From contig CM046874.1 in the NCBI GenBank assembly GCA_025667525.1, positions 278,192,380 through 278,256,379 of the forward strand: 64,000 nucleotides of DNA, written 5' to 3'. Position 1 is the stretch's first letter. Every line of letters starts with the position of its first letter. The translations under genes and the position numbers were made by a program. The notes beneath the pieces were generated by a model. That model saw only the letters and a program-made list of their open reading frames with translations. It ran no database searches and was not told the origin of the DNA. Shown one piece after another: positions 31,822-43,703 of the stretch. Source of the DNA: Glebionis coronaria (taxonomy: Eukaryota; Streptophyta; Magnoliopsida; Asterales; Asteraceae).

Positions 31822-34800
31822 ATGCTCACTCGCGGGCGTGCACAAATACCGATTGGTGTACAACCTCTTCCTCCGAAAAGGAAGAACAAGCGAAAGAGTA
31901 AGACCACCACCGTCCACCAAGCCGATCACGAGAATCGTGCTTTGTCACCACCACAAGGAGCCATGGCTGTTGATAACCGTACTTTGTTTGAACGTATGCA
32001 AACCAACATTCATGGATTTGTTAGTGCCATTAAGATTCCCGACTATCCCGCTAACACATTTGAGCTACATACATCTATGATCAATATGGTTGCTGCATCA
32101 CCTTTCTATGGAAAACAAAATGAGGATCCCCATGCTCATCTTAAGAGATTTCTTTCACTTTGCAATACCATTAAGCATAATGGGGTTCCACCGGATGTCA
32201 TTAGATTGTTGTTAGTGTCATTTTCACTAGATGGGAGTGCTAAGCATTGGTTAGACACCCAACCACCCGATAGTATCACCACATGGGAAGAGTTTACCAC
32301 TAAGTTTTTGAACAAATTCTTTCCTCCACAAAAGACTATGGCTTTGAGGAATTTGATTATGGGCTTTACACAAAAACCTAGTCAATCCTTTGGTGATGCT
32401 TGGGAAGAGTATAGTGAGTTGTTGAGGCGATGCCCTAATCATGGAATGGATGATCTAAGCCAAATCAATACTTTCTATAATGGCCTTAAACCTCACCACC
32501 AAGATTCACTAAATGCTTCCGCGGGAGGGAGTATTCATTTCAAGACATACCAAGAGGCTTTGACCATTATTGAGACTAAGGCAATGGTTCAAACAAACGA
32601 TCCATTTGAAGAAAGAGTTCATGTTATCCAAAACACCTCTCAAACACCTTGTGATAACCAATTCCTTAAATACCACCAAGAGATCCTTCAACAAGTCAAA
32701 CAAGGACAACAAGAAATGACTCAAGAGTTAGTTCAAGCTTTGAAGAGCTTGACATTGAACAATTCCTCAAACAATGTGAATGCCATCACAATTTCTTGTG
32801 TTACTTGTGGAGGTCCTCACTCTTATGAACAATGTGACAAGGTGCAAGGTTATCAAGGGGAATGCTATGCTTACCAAGAGGAACACCGTGAACACTTCAA
32901 GCCTAACATCAATCCAAATAATCTTTCTTACAAATCTCAAAATTACCTTACTCCACCCGGCTTTCCACCCCAACCACCCACCCAAATTCAACAAAATCCT
33001 CCTCAAATTTTAGCAAGGAATCAAGGGCAAAGACAACCATACCAAGGAAATAACTACAAGGCACCAAATCAATTTCAACCTCAAGCAAGTACCTTTTATC
33101 CACCAAATCAAGGATTTAACTCTCAACCTTTACCTTTCCAACCTCAAGGTTTTCAAGGTTATGTGCCACAAGAGTTAAACACAATGGATCTTTTGCAAAA
33201 GATGAATCAAGAGACTGAAAAGAAACTTCAAGCTATGGACAAGAAAATGAATGACCAATTCAATAAGCTTTTCATGGCATTAAATCAAAGACCACAAGGA
33301 GCTTTACCTTCCAACACACAAACAAATCCTAGGGCCAATGTCAATGCTATTACAACAAGGAGTGGTACAACAACAAAGGATCCTTCACCTCCTAAACCTA
33401 CTATTGTTCAACCCACTTGTGCTCCTACTTGTGATAAGCCTTCTACTTCTACTCCACCTCCTCAAAGTGCTCCTATTCACTCAAACACACCTTCTCAACC
33501 ACCTCATACTTCTCCTTTACCTTCCCCACTTCCCAATGAAGAGGCTAACAAAGACAAATCTTCCACTACAACACCTATTCCACCTACACCCCAACCTACT
33601 CTTCCATACCCTTCAAGGTTGAAAAAGGACAAGTTAAAGAACAAAGATGACATACAAGTGTCCAATTTCTTAAGGATGTTCAAGCAACTCAATATCAACA
33701 TATCCTTTGCGGAAGCTCTTGCTTATATGCCAAAGTTTGCTAAGATGTTCAAGGATTTGCTCTCAAACAAAGAAAAATTGGTTGACTTGCCCAACACATC
33801 ACTTAATGAAAATTGTTCCGCGGTGTTACTTAAAACCTTACCAACAAAACTTGGAGATCCGGGGCGCTTCTTGATACCTTGTAATTTTCCCGGTGTTGAA
33901 AATTGCATGGCTTTGGCGGATTTAGGGGCAAGCATAAATCTCATGCCTTTATCGGTTTGGAAACAACTCTCTCTTCCCGAGCTCACCCCCACTAGGATGA
34001 CTCTTGAACTAGCCAACCGAACCATAGCTCACCCCGTAGGTATAGCGGAAGATGTGTTTGTAGGTGTGGATAAGTTTACCTTTCCGGCCGACTTTGTAGT
34101 GGTCGATTATGACATGGATCCTAGAGTTCCTTTGATTGTTGGTAGACCGTTTTTGAGAACGGGTCGTACCTTGATAGATGTGGCGGAAGGAGAATTAATT
34201 ATGAGAGTAGAGGATGAGAAAGTGGTGTTTAAGTTAGGGAAAGTTTGTGATAGAAAAGAGGTTAAGGAGTCTAGACCTTGTGAGACGATTAACATTGTGG
34301 ATGTGCTAGATGAAGTGTGTAATGAACACTTTCATGATGCTTGTAAAAATGCTAGTGATGAGATTCCACATGTTGAAACCGTGGCCTCAATTGCTCCCTC
34401 TTTAACACCTTTTGGAGAGAGTGATTTCCTCTTGGAGGAATTTGAGTCCAACTTTCTTGGTGATGATGATTCTCCCATTAATTGGGAAGAAGATATTCTT
34501 ACAATCCAAAAGTTGCTCAATGAGGACCCTATTCCTTCTCCTATTCCACAAGAGATTACCATTGAGGAACCTTCCATAGTGAAACCTTCCATAGAGAGTC
34601 CACCTCCCATTGAACTTAAGGAACTTCCATCCCACTTAGAATATGCTTTCTTAGAAGGAAAAGACCAATTACCGGTGATTATTGCTAAGGAATTGAAAGA
34701 GGATGAGAAGGAGAAACTTATTGAAGTCCTTAAGAAACATAAGAAAGCTTTAGCATGGAAAATATCCGACATAAGGGGAATTGATCCACATTTTTGTACT

Positions 34801-35727
34801 CACAAAATCCTTATGGAGGATGATTATAAACCCGCCATTCAAAACCAAAGGAGAGTTAACCCAAAAATTCATGAGGTTATTAAGAAAGAAGTGATTAAAC
34901 TCTTAGATGCGGGTATGATTTACCCCATTTCCGACTCTCCATGGGTTAGCCCGGTTCATTGTGTTCCAAAGAAGGGTGGAATCACCGTGGTGCCTAATGA
35001 GAACAATGAGCTTATTCCCACGAGACTTGGTACGCACTTTTGTAATGATCAATTCACGAGAGTTATGAAGAAATATGGAGTGAATCATAGACTTTCTACC
35101 GCGTATCACCCTCAAACAAATGGCCAAACCGAGGTCACAAATCGTGGTTTAAAGAGAATTTTAGAGAGAACGGTGGGAGAGCATAGAGCTTCTTGGTCGG
35201 ATAAGCTTGATGATGCTTTGTGGGCGTTTAGGACGGCTTTTAAGACACCAATTGGTTGTACTCCTTATAGGCTTGTCTATGGAAAAGCGTGCCACCTCCC
35301 ATTTGAGTTAGAACATAAGGCATCTTGGGCTCTCAAGTGGGCTAACTTTGATTTAAACAAAGCCGGTTCACATAGGAAAGATCAACTCAATGAGATGGAT
35401 GAGTTGAGAGCCAATGCCTATGAAAATTCTTTGCTATACAAGGAAAAGACTAAGAAATTGCATGATGCTAAGATTAAGAATCGTGAGTTCAAAGTTGGAG
35501 AGCCGGTTCTCCTCTTTAACTCAAGATTGAAGCTTTTTGCGGGCAAGCTTAAGTCGAGATGGTCCGGTCCATTCACTATTGCTCAAGTGTTTCCATATGG
35601 AACTCTTGAGTTGTCCCAACCCGATGGTCCAAATTTTAAAGTGAATGGTCACCGTGTTAAGCATTACTTTGGGGAGGACATTTCCGTTGAAATGGTCCAA
35701 GAGGTCCCCATTTTCCCCATGAATTAA
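31822..35727 (+). CDS. gag-pol: Athila-type Gag-Pol with large in-frame deletion
   Basis: 1,301 codons from the ATG at 31822 (MLTRG, matching the MRTRS start of the other copy; the frame is open slightly upstream but without ATG). Gag core, knuckle CVTCGGPHSYEQC (~32798), protease [10 protein letters not shown] (~33916) and the start of RT ([29 protein letters not shown]). Then after ...IPTRL at 35028 it jumps straight to integrase GTHFCNDQF. Relative to the other copy 1,791 bases (597 codons) are missing: RT palm, RNase H, integrase zinc finger and first two catalytic Asp motifs. The frame is kept and no stops are present, so Gag and protease could still be made. Confidence 0.92.
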   Translation: MLTRGRAQIPIGVQPLPPKRKNKRKSKTTTVHQADHENRALSPPQGAMAVDNRTLFERMQTNIHGFVSAIKIPDYPANTFELHTSMINMVAASPFYGKQNEDPHAHLKRFLSLCNTIKHNGVPPDVIRLLLVSFSLDGSAKHWLDTQPPDSITTWEEFTTKFLNKFFPPQKTMALRNLIMGFTQKPSQSFGDAWEEYSELLRRCPNHGMDDLSQINTFYNGLKPHHQDSLNASAGGSIHFKTYQEALTIIETKAMVQTNDPFEERVHVIQNTSQTPCDNQFLKYHQEILQQVKQGQQEMTQELVQALKSLTLNNSSNNVNAITISCVTCGGPHSYEQCDKVQGYQGECYAYQEEHREHFKPNINPNNLSYKSQNYLTPPGFPPQPPTQIQQNPPQILARNQGQRQPYQGNNYKAPNQFQPQASTFYPPNQGFNSQPLPFQPQGFQGYVPQELNTMDLLQKMNQETEKKLQAMDKKMNDQFNKLFMALNQRPQGALPSNTQTNPRANVNAITTRSGTTTKDPSPPKPTIVQPTCAPTCDKPSTSTPPPQSAPIHSNTPSQPPHTSPLPSPLPNEEANKDKSSTTTPIPPTPQPTLPYPSRLKKDKLKNKDDIQVSNFLRMFKQLNINISFAEALAYMPKFAKMFKDLLSNKEKLVDLPNTSLNENCSAVLLKTLPTKLGDPGRFLIPCNFPGVENCMALADLGASINLMPLSVWKQLSLPELTPTRMTLELANRTIAHPVGIAEDVFVGVDKFTFPADFVVVDYDMDPRVPLIVGRPFLRTGRTLIDVAEGELIMRVEDEKVVFKLGKVCDRKEVKESRPCETINIVDVLDEVCNEHFHDACKNASDEIPHVETVASIAPSLTPFGESDFLLEEFESNFLGDDDSPINWEEDILTIQKLLNEDPIPSPIPQEITIEEPSIVKPSIESPPPIELKELPSHLEYAFLEGKDQLPVIIAKELKEDEKEKLIEVLKKHKKALAWKISDIRGIDPHFCTHKILMEDDYKPAIQNQRRVNPKIHEVIKKEVIKLLDAGMIYPISDSPWVSPVHCVPKKGGITVVPNENNELIPTRLGTHFCNDQFTRVMKKYGVNHRLSTAYHPQTNGQTEVTNRGLKRILERTVGEHRASWSDKLDDALWAFRTAFKTPIGCTPYRLVYGKACHLPFELEHKASWALKWANFDLNKAGSHRKDQLNEMDELRANAYENSLLYKEKTKKLHDAKIKNREFKVGEPVLLFNSRLKLFAGKLKSRWSGPFTIAQVFPYGTLELSQPDGPNFKVNGHRVKHYFGEDISVEMVQEVPIFPMN

Positions 35728-37691
35728 TTCATTGAGGGACGAGTCGAGCTAGAGACTCATTAACTCAAGCATCGTATAACTAGGTTAGAGTGTTGTAGGT
35801 TAGAAATAAAGGCATAGATTTGGAGATAAGTGTAGGGGAGACCTTCTTTTGTCTTCATGCTTGTTTGTAGGGTTGCTCACTCATCTCATGCTTTGGAGCT
35901 TATGGAGGAGGCCCTTGTATCCGGTTCACTTCGTTACTTTAGTGATTTTTCATTGACACCTTGTGCTTAAACTTGATTTCACTAATAGTAGTCCTTTCCT
36001 TAACTTGGGTTAAGCAAAGTCTATTCATTGTCATAAGTGTAGGGGAAGTTTTTATACTTCCATGCTCTTAAACATTGAGGACAATGTTTAGCTTAAGTGT
36101 AGGGGGGTCTTCTATCGAAGTGACCTTACCTAGAACTTGTCATTGTCTTGCATGATAACATGGAAAATTGGATTTTCAACATTTTTCAAATTTTTGATCT
36201 ACTTTGGCCAACAAAAATATGCATTCATAATTTTTGCATCAATCATTTTCATTTGCATAACACATTTGCATTGTATATATTTCTTTCTTTTGCATCAAAA
36301 ATATATAAAAAGAGAAAAATAAAATATAATAAAACATGGTTTTAACAAGTTTAGATTTCTTTGACATATTAGGCCCGCCATGGATATTTTGACTCAACCC
36401 GAGTTTGCTTATTTTAGCACTCTCTAGCTAGTATCCTTAACCATGTAGTCCTTCATTGGTCTATTAGGCTAAGCTTCCACCAATTTCATTCTTTGAAATT
36501 TTAAATTTGTGGAGAATGGGAAATGATAGAGTTGAAGCAAGTGTAAAAGGGCTAGATAGACTTCATGGCAATTACTTGTGGCTAAACCCTTCTCTTCTTG
36601 ACCTCTATTTTCTTCGCTTGTATATAATTGTTAATAAATAATCAAGTACGGTTTTAATTGGTTTGTAATCTCTTATGCATTTTTGGCTAATCATTCATGG
36701 TTAATATGAGTACGTTTTAAGATTCTAAGTTAGCACGTTTTATGTGTACTAGACTTATGTCATGCTCCATATTTAGCGGGTGTTTTTCCTTTTCTTCTTT
36801 GCAAATTTCTTGGTGAGGAATAAAGAAAAATAAGAGCGGCTTATGAAAAAAAATGAGTGGCTAGAAAAAAAAAAAAAAAAAAAAAAAAAAATAATAATAA
36901 TGCAAGACTCCCAAGAGGGGCAGTGTGGTGTTAATTATAGTGACTATTGAGTTCCAATATTACCTTGACGGGTTGCGGGGATTCAATAGATTGCTCCAAT
37001 CCAATATTACCTTGACGGGTTGCGGGGTTGAAGATCCAAAATCTCAAAAAGATGCGGATGTAAATTATTGCGTGAGTTTTATTTTTCTTTCCTTAGCGAG
37101 TGTGTAGTTACTTATGAAAGCATGACATGAGGATTTTACACATAAGGCGAATGACTTATTACTCTTAATACGGACTTGTATTAATTGTGAGCGGTTTTTC
37201 AAGTAATGGATGAGAAGATTACTTAGGATTAAAACCGTGCTTCCTTATTTTTGGATTTTACATTTCTTATATTTCACACTTTAATAATGACAAATTCGCC
37301 CACAAGCAATTTGCTCAATTAATAACCGGTTCCACATTTAATTGTCATGAATAAGTTGATGCACTTTTTACTTGTGAATGCAATGATTCCATTTACTAGC
37401 TTGGTTTGGGGAAAGTGAAACTTGAGGGTGATAAATGTCCATGGTACCCAAGCCCTAATCTAAGTCATTGATATCTTTATGAGTTATTTCCATCAAAACC
37501 ATTTATGAAAAATACAAAAAAGATGTAATAGAATTGTTTTCTTTGCATTGCATTGTAAATATTCAAAATCATGCATCATATAGAGTAGGGTAGTGTAGAT
37601 ACATTCTACAATGGCCAAGGTTGGTTAATTATGAGAAAAGTGTAACTTGGTGCTTTAAAATGCTGCATTGCATGAGGACATGGCAATGCTC
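35728..37691 (+). other. 3' non-coding region with conserved polypurine/stem-loop block
   Basis: AAGTGTAGGGG at 35828-35838, 36035-36045 and 36095-36106; the last two flank AACATTG-AGGA-CAATGTT (36071-36088). A further stretch (36350-36540) and the last ~310 bases before the 3' LTR (37395-37706) also match the other Athila-like element. A poly-A run (~36866-36890) and a 47-bp period duplication (36954-37047) lie between. No env-like ORF. Confidence 0.8.
36954..37047 (+). repeat. 47-bp imperfect tandem duplication
   Basis: CCAATATTACCTTGACGGGT...GCGGGG occurs at 36954 and again at 37001. No coding signal. Confidence 0.75.
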
Positions 37692-37706
37692 AAGTGTAGG
37701 GGAATT
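37692..37706 (+). other. Polypurine tract of the 3' LTR
   Basis: AAGTGTAGGGGAATT immediately before TGATATG of the 3' LTR; the fourth copy of the motif in this element. Confidence 0.8.
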
Positions 37707-40700
37707 TGATATGAGCTTAAACTCATATCCTTTTATCAACAAATAACCCTAAAACATGAAGCAAAATACCCTTTTATATTGTAAAAAGCAGTGTTATGTG
37801 GTATGTTTGTGTTTGTGTGATCTTATGTAGGTAAAAAGATACTATTTCAAGCAAACAAGGAAAAACCAAGCTCAAATGGATGAAAAAGACAAAAGAGGAT
37901 CAAAAGTGACAAGACTTTGAAGTTCAAGGACCTATCTTGACAATTTGTGAAAGTTGAAGGACTTAAAGTGCAAATTATGGAAAGTCAAGATTAAAGTCAA
38001 ATTTGGTCAACTACAAAGTCAACTCAAGTCAAAGGGCCATTTTTGTTGAAGAATCAAAGTTGAAGGGTCAAAAATGTCAAAGGAATGAAGATATTAGCCC
38101 TAAATAGCAATCTGCCAAGTACAAGGACCTAATCTGCCAAGATGAGAAAGTTATGCATGTTTAATCCATGTGCTTAGGCTATTAACCAATCAGAAACAAG
38201 GAAGCAAGTCACACGGATCAAATAATTAAATCCCACTCACAGCCGTCACATTTAATGCCAAATCACAACAGTGTGATCCACAACACTCTTTTTCTACCAA
38301 TCAAAAGCTGCCACGTGTCCTTCTCTTTCAACAAGATATTTTCCAGGAACGGGTTTGAGATAGAGGGCATTTCAAGTGAAGATCAAAACATCAAAGTTGC
38401 TCGTTTTGAAGAGACGAATCCAATGGTGTTAACCAATTAACATATAATCCATTGAATCAAAAATCCCCAAAATGTGTTCATCACCTTTAAAGAAGATTTG
38501 CAGAATTCTTCCACGTGTCAAGTGATGATTGGCTCAAACACGTCACAACTCCAACAGAATCTCTCTTATCTTGCCTATAAATACTTAGCTAGTACTTCAT
38601 TTGTCATTGTAGCTTAATTCTGTAAACACATAGTTCTCTAAATTTCACTTTTCCTTTTCCCTCCTTTTCACCTAACTACTCAAGAGTCTGACAAACTCTT
38701 GAGTTAGTTAGTTAGTTAGAACCTTGTAACTACCATTTGTAACTGATTTCATCAATAAAATTTCAAATTCAAGCTTTCCCGCCAAATTCTGTTTCTCAAA
38801 TTCCTGTTGAATCTTGTTGATCTTGGATATACTAGTTGCTGTTTGATGTTAGTTATGATCAACCATTGATCATAGCTTACATTGGTGGAGTTTTGTTGCT
38901 GTTTGATCAGAAATCTAGCATTTTCATTGTTCTTGAAGGTTTCATAGCAGAATGATGATTTGTAGCTGAATTGATTGTTGATTTGAGTTGATAGCTAGTG
39001 ATAGGTGGTGGTATCACTAGGGCAAGAGAGCTCAGCGCTCCTCTTCTACCCAAAGGATCTCTACAATAGGTTTCATGGCTTCTGTTTTTAAGTTCCTCTA
39101 AACAAGTACTTGCATGCTCAATTTCTTAGTGTAAACTTGATGGCTACATGTTATACTTGATAAGTTGCTGATTGATTGTGTTTGAGTGTTTGTAGTTTAG
39201 CTATCTCATACTTGTGCTTGTGTTTAGTCTTGTAGTTTTAAGCTCATTTTCAGTACTTTTCAGTCCTATAGCTTAATTGAGTTCTAGTTGGTAAACTTGC
39301 TTGATTTCAGTCTCATTAGCTTTCATTTTGATCACTTAAACAAGTTTGCTATAGCTTTTGTATCAGTTTTAATCATTACTCATTTAGTCTTTGAAATAGT
39401 TTGATCAAAATCAGATAAGGTGTGTTTGGGACTAGTGGTAAATCAGTTTTCAAGTGTTGCTAATTGGTGTTTAAGTGTTCATTTCTACTTAATAGGAGTT
39501 AACAAGTAGTTTTGAGCCTTTTGTAAGTCAGTATAATAGTCAAAAAGGCAATTGGTTAACAAAAAGTTTGGGTCATTCCTTTTATCAGCTTTTAGTTCAA
39601 AACTTGTCAGATTCATTTGATTGTTTCTCATTCAATACTTGATGAAATTTGCTCAAACCAGTTTCTAGTTATAGCTTAAAACATAATCTTTCAGTATCTA
39701 GAAGGAAATTCTACAGTTTCAAGAAATAAGCAAGAAAACAGCTTATTAGTTAAGGCCTTAGCATTTTGCATTCTCTGATGTGAAAGGCTGACTGTTTTGT
39801 TAGATCTCATTATCCACTTCATAAATCTAGCTGTTTTCTTTCACAAACCTGTTTAGTAAGTATTGAATATGAAGTTTTGAGATTTTGAGCTTTTTCCAAA
39901 ATCTGGTCAACGTTTGGTCAACATAAGCTCATTTGAGCTTATTTTCAGATATCTGGCTTATTTCTGGATGAAAATTGTTCTAATTTGATTTCCCCTTCCT
40001 TAAATCAAGTGCTTAATCAGTTTTGATAAAAAAATCAAGTTGTGGAAGTTTGGATTAAGCTGTAGCTTATTTTGAGCTTATTGATAAGCACTCTTTTGCT
40101 TATCTTGAACTTTTAGCTTATTTCCTTGAACACACGTAGTTGTAATTGGATTTTAAAAGTTTTGCAAGTTGTTTCAGCTTATTTGGTTGAGAATTAAGCT
40201 CAAACGAGCTTAATCTTTCTTTGAGCCCGTTTTTACTTGAAAAGTTTGATTAATTGCACTTTAGTCCCTGGTTTTCAATTAGTGTTTAAACCTAGCTTAA
40301 TCTTCCTAATTTTGTGGTATTTGCAAAAGTTAGTCCCTGGAATTTGTTAGTTGTTAAAATTCAGTTTACAAGTTTGTTAGTTTGTTTAAATTTGGTTAGT
40401 TTGTTAAAGATTTTACAAGATTAGTCCTTCTAGTTAACTGTTTTACATTTTTAGTCCTTATAACTTTTAGAATTTACATTTCAAGCATTTACATTTCATA
40501 GAAATTACATTTTTAGTCCTTATAGTTTTATATTTTGCATTTTAACATTTTACTTGAATAAAATTTGGAATTTGCAATTTGTTTTACGTATAAGTAGGTT
40601 TATATTTTTCACTTTTACTTAGTGTTGTTTGAATTAGCAATAGATTACCAAGCAAGCTTGAACAACCAAAAACAATTATAAATTTGATATTGATTGGACT

Positions 40701-40749
40701 TTCTATTAGTTAAGAACTGAGAAAACGAACTTGCATTATACACATTTCA
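37707..40749 (+). repeat. 3' LTR (3,043 bp)
   Basis: Matches 28003-31046; the only difference I found is one T fewer in the CCTTTTTCCC run. Followed by the target duplication GCAGC. Confidence 0.93.
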
Positions 40750-41362
40750 GCAGCTAAAGCCATAAGCATTCAAGAACATTTCAATGTGAGTAGATATCAT
40801 AAAACATCAATGTAATTATTAAAGGTTGTTCAAAAAATAAAAAGTGTGAAGATTAGAATGACTTTACGTTTAAGTGTAGACTTTATGTTTGTATGACTTT
40901 TCAACAATTAATAGATGGGTGGAAAGTGGTGATTAAGTGGTACTAAACACGTGTATTCATTTAGATAAGTTCAGAATTTAATAATAAGTAAAGGACTAAA
41001 ATACCCCTCTATTTTCAAAAGTTAACAGCCAAGACTAACCTTCATCCACAATAGGGACCAATTTTGATTGTAGTTGTAAACGACATGGACGATTCATGGA
41101 GTTATTTTGAGATAGGGATGAAAGTTGATTTTCTGTGTAAACGATAGAGACCAATCTTGAAATTTTTTCTAAGTTTTTTATACATGTACACACCTCTTAT
41201 ATTTATTTACATACATAATAATTCGTGCTTTTATTTTAATATTTATAATTCCATACATATACATGTAGTAAAGTGAAGTCTAAGAAATTATTTGCTTATA
41301 AAATTATATTATAAATAAACAATTTATACATATACAATTAACTTCAATTAATTTATTTGGGT

Positions 41363-42039
41363 TAGGGGTGTTCATATAAACCGAGAAATCGACGAATCGA
41401 GCCGAACCGCGCAATCCGAAACCGAAAAAATCTGAAACTGAATAAATCGAAACCGAAGAAAACCGAAACCGAAAAAACCCGCTTATAACGGTTCGGTTTC
41501 AGTTTTTATTTTTAGATATCCGTGGTTAACCGAACCGAACCGTACATATTATATGAAATTTTTATAATTGCATATTCAAATAATAGTACATGTATTACTT
41601 ATATTAGCACACTATTTTTATTGTACAACGAATTTATCCCTTTAATGTCAGCATTTCGAAACATGTATGTGTAAAATTTAGTTGATGTGATCCTAACCCA
41701 TAGACATCGAATAAATTTTTTTTGTTAATGTGTAATTTATGACTATTTGAATGCCTTTTTGTAACGAAATAACTTTTGTATGATTTTATCTATTTAAATA
41801 TAATTTATTTATACGAGAACGAAGTTTTATGTCGTAAACCATGTTATTATTTATAAACATAAATTTGATAAACTTATAATATGGTTAACCGTAACCCGAA
41901 CCGCGAGTAACCGGTCATTTCGGGTAACCACATGTCCGGTTAACCGCCTTGTACGGTTCGGTTTTGGGTAGTAAAATTAACTCCCGCCCCGCGTTGGATA
42001 GTTAAAATTATCTAATAACCCGACCCGTGAACACCCCTA
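41363..42039. mobile_element. hAT MITE (677 bp)
   Basis: Terminal inverted repeats TAGGGGTGTTCA/TGAACACCCCTA and a perfect 8-bp target duplication ATTTGGGT (41355-41362 and 42040-42047). Subterminal CCGAAACCGAA and GGTTCGGTT repeats are typical of hAT MITEs. No coding capacity. Confidence 0.92.
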
Positions 42040-42306
42040 ATTTGGGTATATATTATCTCATAAATTAGTTGTTTGGTAAATGTGGTTTTTAGTTTATTTA
42101 TACCTATTTATAGAATACTTTGGCTTTCTACTTTTAACATATTTAAATATCAACTTACATTTATACATAATGTCTATTTGTACAAACATAATTAAAAATT
42201 AGCAATAAAACACACTGACATAATTTAATACTTATATTAAAACTATTTAATATATACTAATAATTAATGTAAATTTAAAAATAAAAATAATTAATACTAA
42301 ATAATA

Positions 42307-42587
42307 CTCCCTCCGTCCCAAAATTATTGTCCCCGACAAAAAACACACAGTTTAAGAAAAGTATCACTTTTTCAGCTTTCTGTCTCTTACTTTTTACAGA
42401 AAGACAGTTTTACCTTTAACCAATTAATTTAAAACCTTTCAAAAGTTTGTAATTATGAATTCAATTAAGGGTAATCTAGTAATCTCGATCTAAAATTCCT
42501 ACCTATTTTTAGAAGTTTTATAAGTGGACAATTAATTTGGGACAATCCAAAAAGGAAAAAAAGATTATAATTTTGGGACGGAGGGAG
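42307..42587. mobile_element. Stowaway-type MITE (281 bp)
   Basis: Ends CTCCCTCCGTCCCAAAAT and ATTTTGGGACGGAGGGAG flanked by TA. This is the hallmark Stowaway (Tc1/mariner) terminus of plants. Confidence 0.93.
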
Positions 42588-42862
42588 TATATAATTAATA
42601 CACCTCATTACTTACAAATACAATTATATATTAAAATTGTATAATAATTAAAAACTTATATTTACAAAAATCGTTGTCGAAATATGAGTGACCACCTGTT
42701 TGACTAACAAATAAAAGTAATTTGAAAACAATCTGCCTAAAACCTATAAATTTATTTTCTGTTATTTTTCAGTTAATCACACAATTCACAAGTATTGTAC
42801 GCTACTACAGTAATATATTACAAGTTTGTGAATTATTGTGAAACTTTTTTGTTTATGTAAAA

Positions 42863-43105
42863 GGTTACTAAAACACCCACATATAAGCTTAACCAAACAC
42901 TTGGTTTTAGCTTATAACTTATATAAACTAATAAGCTTATAAGCCCACTATATAAGCTAAACCAAACATCTTCGGTGTTTGGTTTAACTTATATAGTGGG
43001 TTTATAAGCTTATTAGTTTATATAAGTTTATAAGCCAAAACCAAGTGTTTGGTTAAGCTTATATAAGTGGGCTTATAAGCTTATATGTGGGTGTTTTGGT
43101 AAGCC
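42863..43105. repeat. Long perfect-like foldback (AAGCTTATAAGC-rich)
   Basis: Arms of ~105 and ~125 bases around a centre near 42972. The right arm carries a ~20-base extra segment. A second TAAGC-rich segment (43087-43348) ends CTTAACCAAACACCCC, inverted to GGGTGTTTTGGTAAGC at 43087, so two MITEs may abut or overlap. Transcription would give long double-stranded RNA. Confidence 0.75.
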
Positions 43106-43703
43106 ATAAAAGTGAGGCTTTTATAACAAAAGGTGGGCTTACATAACAATAACATATAAAAAGACTTTTATACCCCATTTTTAATAACTACATCATTTAA
43201 TACTCATGGACTTTTTTGTCATTTAATTTATTAATTTTGATGAGCTAAACCAAACACTAAATTTAGGCTTATAAGCTTATGATTTATAAGCCATAAATGA
43301 CTTATATAATATAAGCCTAACTCAACTTATAAGCTTAACCAAACACCCCGAAATAATATATTTGTATAAATCGAAAGATTAAAAAAGAAACAAAAAACAA
43401 ATAAACCGTACTACCTGAATGGCGTACTTGAAACCGGATGAAGAATCACTGGGCCCCACCTCAGTTTTCTAGTTTTGTTGTTCCGACAAATTAAGGTAAT
43501 ATGTGGTTTTAATTTTTCATTCTGATTATCGTTTTCAACTTATTTAACATGTTTTGTGAGAATGCCCATAAATTGTTTGATGAAATGCCAAACATAAAAA
43601 ATACTAATTAGTCACCTGGTTATGGTATTATTCATGTTTGTTGGGGGTTAATATTGATTTCTGTTAACTTGGATAATACACTTCGTTGGTTCTGTTATTT
43701 GTT

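Larger units (their letters stand above)
28003..40749 (+). mobile_element. Non-autonomous Athila-like Ty3/gypsy retrotransposon
   Basis: 5-bp target duplication GCAGC (27998-28002 and 40750-40754). 3.04-kb LTRs at both ends differ by one T that I can see. It has an Athila-type primer-binding site, one long gag-pol frame with a large in-frame deletion, a conserved 3' non-coding region and a polypurine tract. The near-identical LTRs show a very recent insertion although the element lacks its own RT core, RNase H and integrase N-terminus. It must have been mobilised by enzymes from another element. Confidence 0.93.
26676..41169. mobile_element. Mutator-like element split by an Athila-like insertion
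   Basis: Perfect 9-bp target duplication TAAGTTTTT (26667-26675 and 41170-41178). The terminal inverted repeats are ~190 bp: 26676 onward (GAAAAAATTTCAAGAATAGT) matches the reverse complement of the region ending at 41169, with repeated CCCTATCGTTT motifs, at roughly 70% by eye. Once the 12.7-kb Athila-like insertion is removed ~1.74 kb remain. That core has no transposase and contains ACCACC/TCACCTACAA-rich low-complexity DNA (27240-27780), perhaps a decayed captured fragment. Confidence 0.82.
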
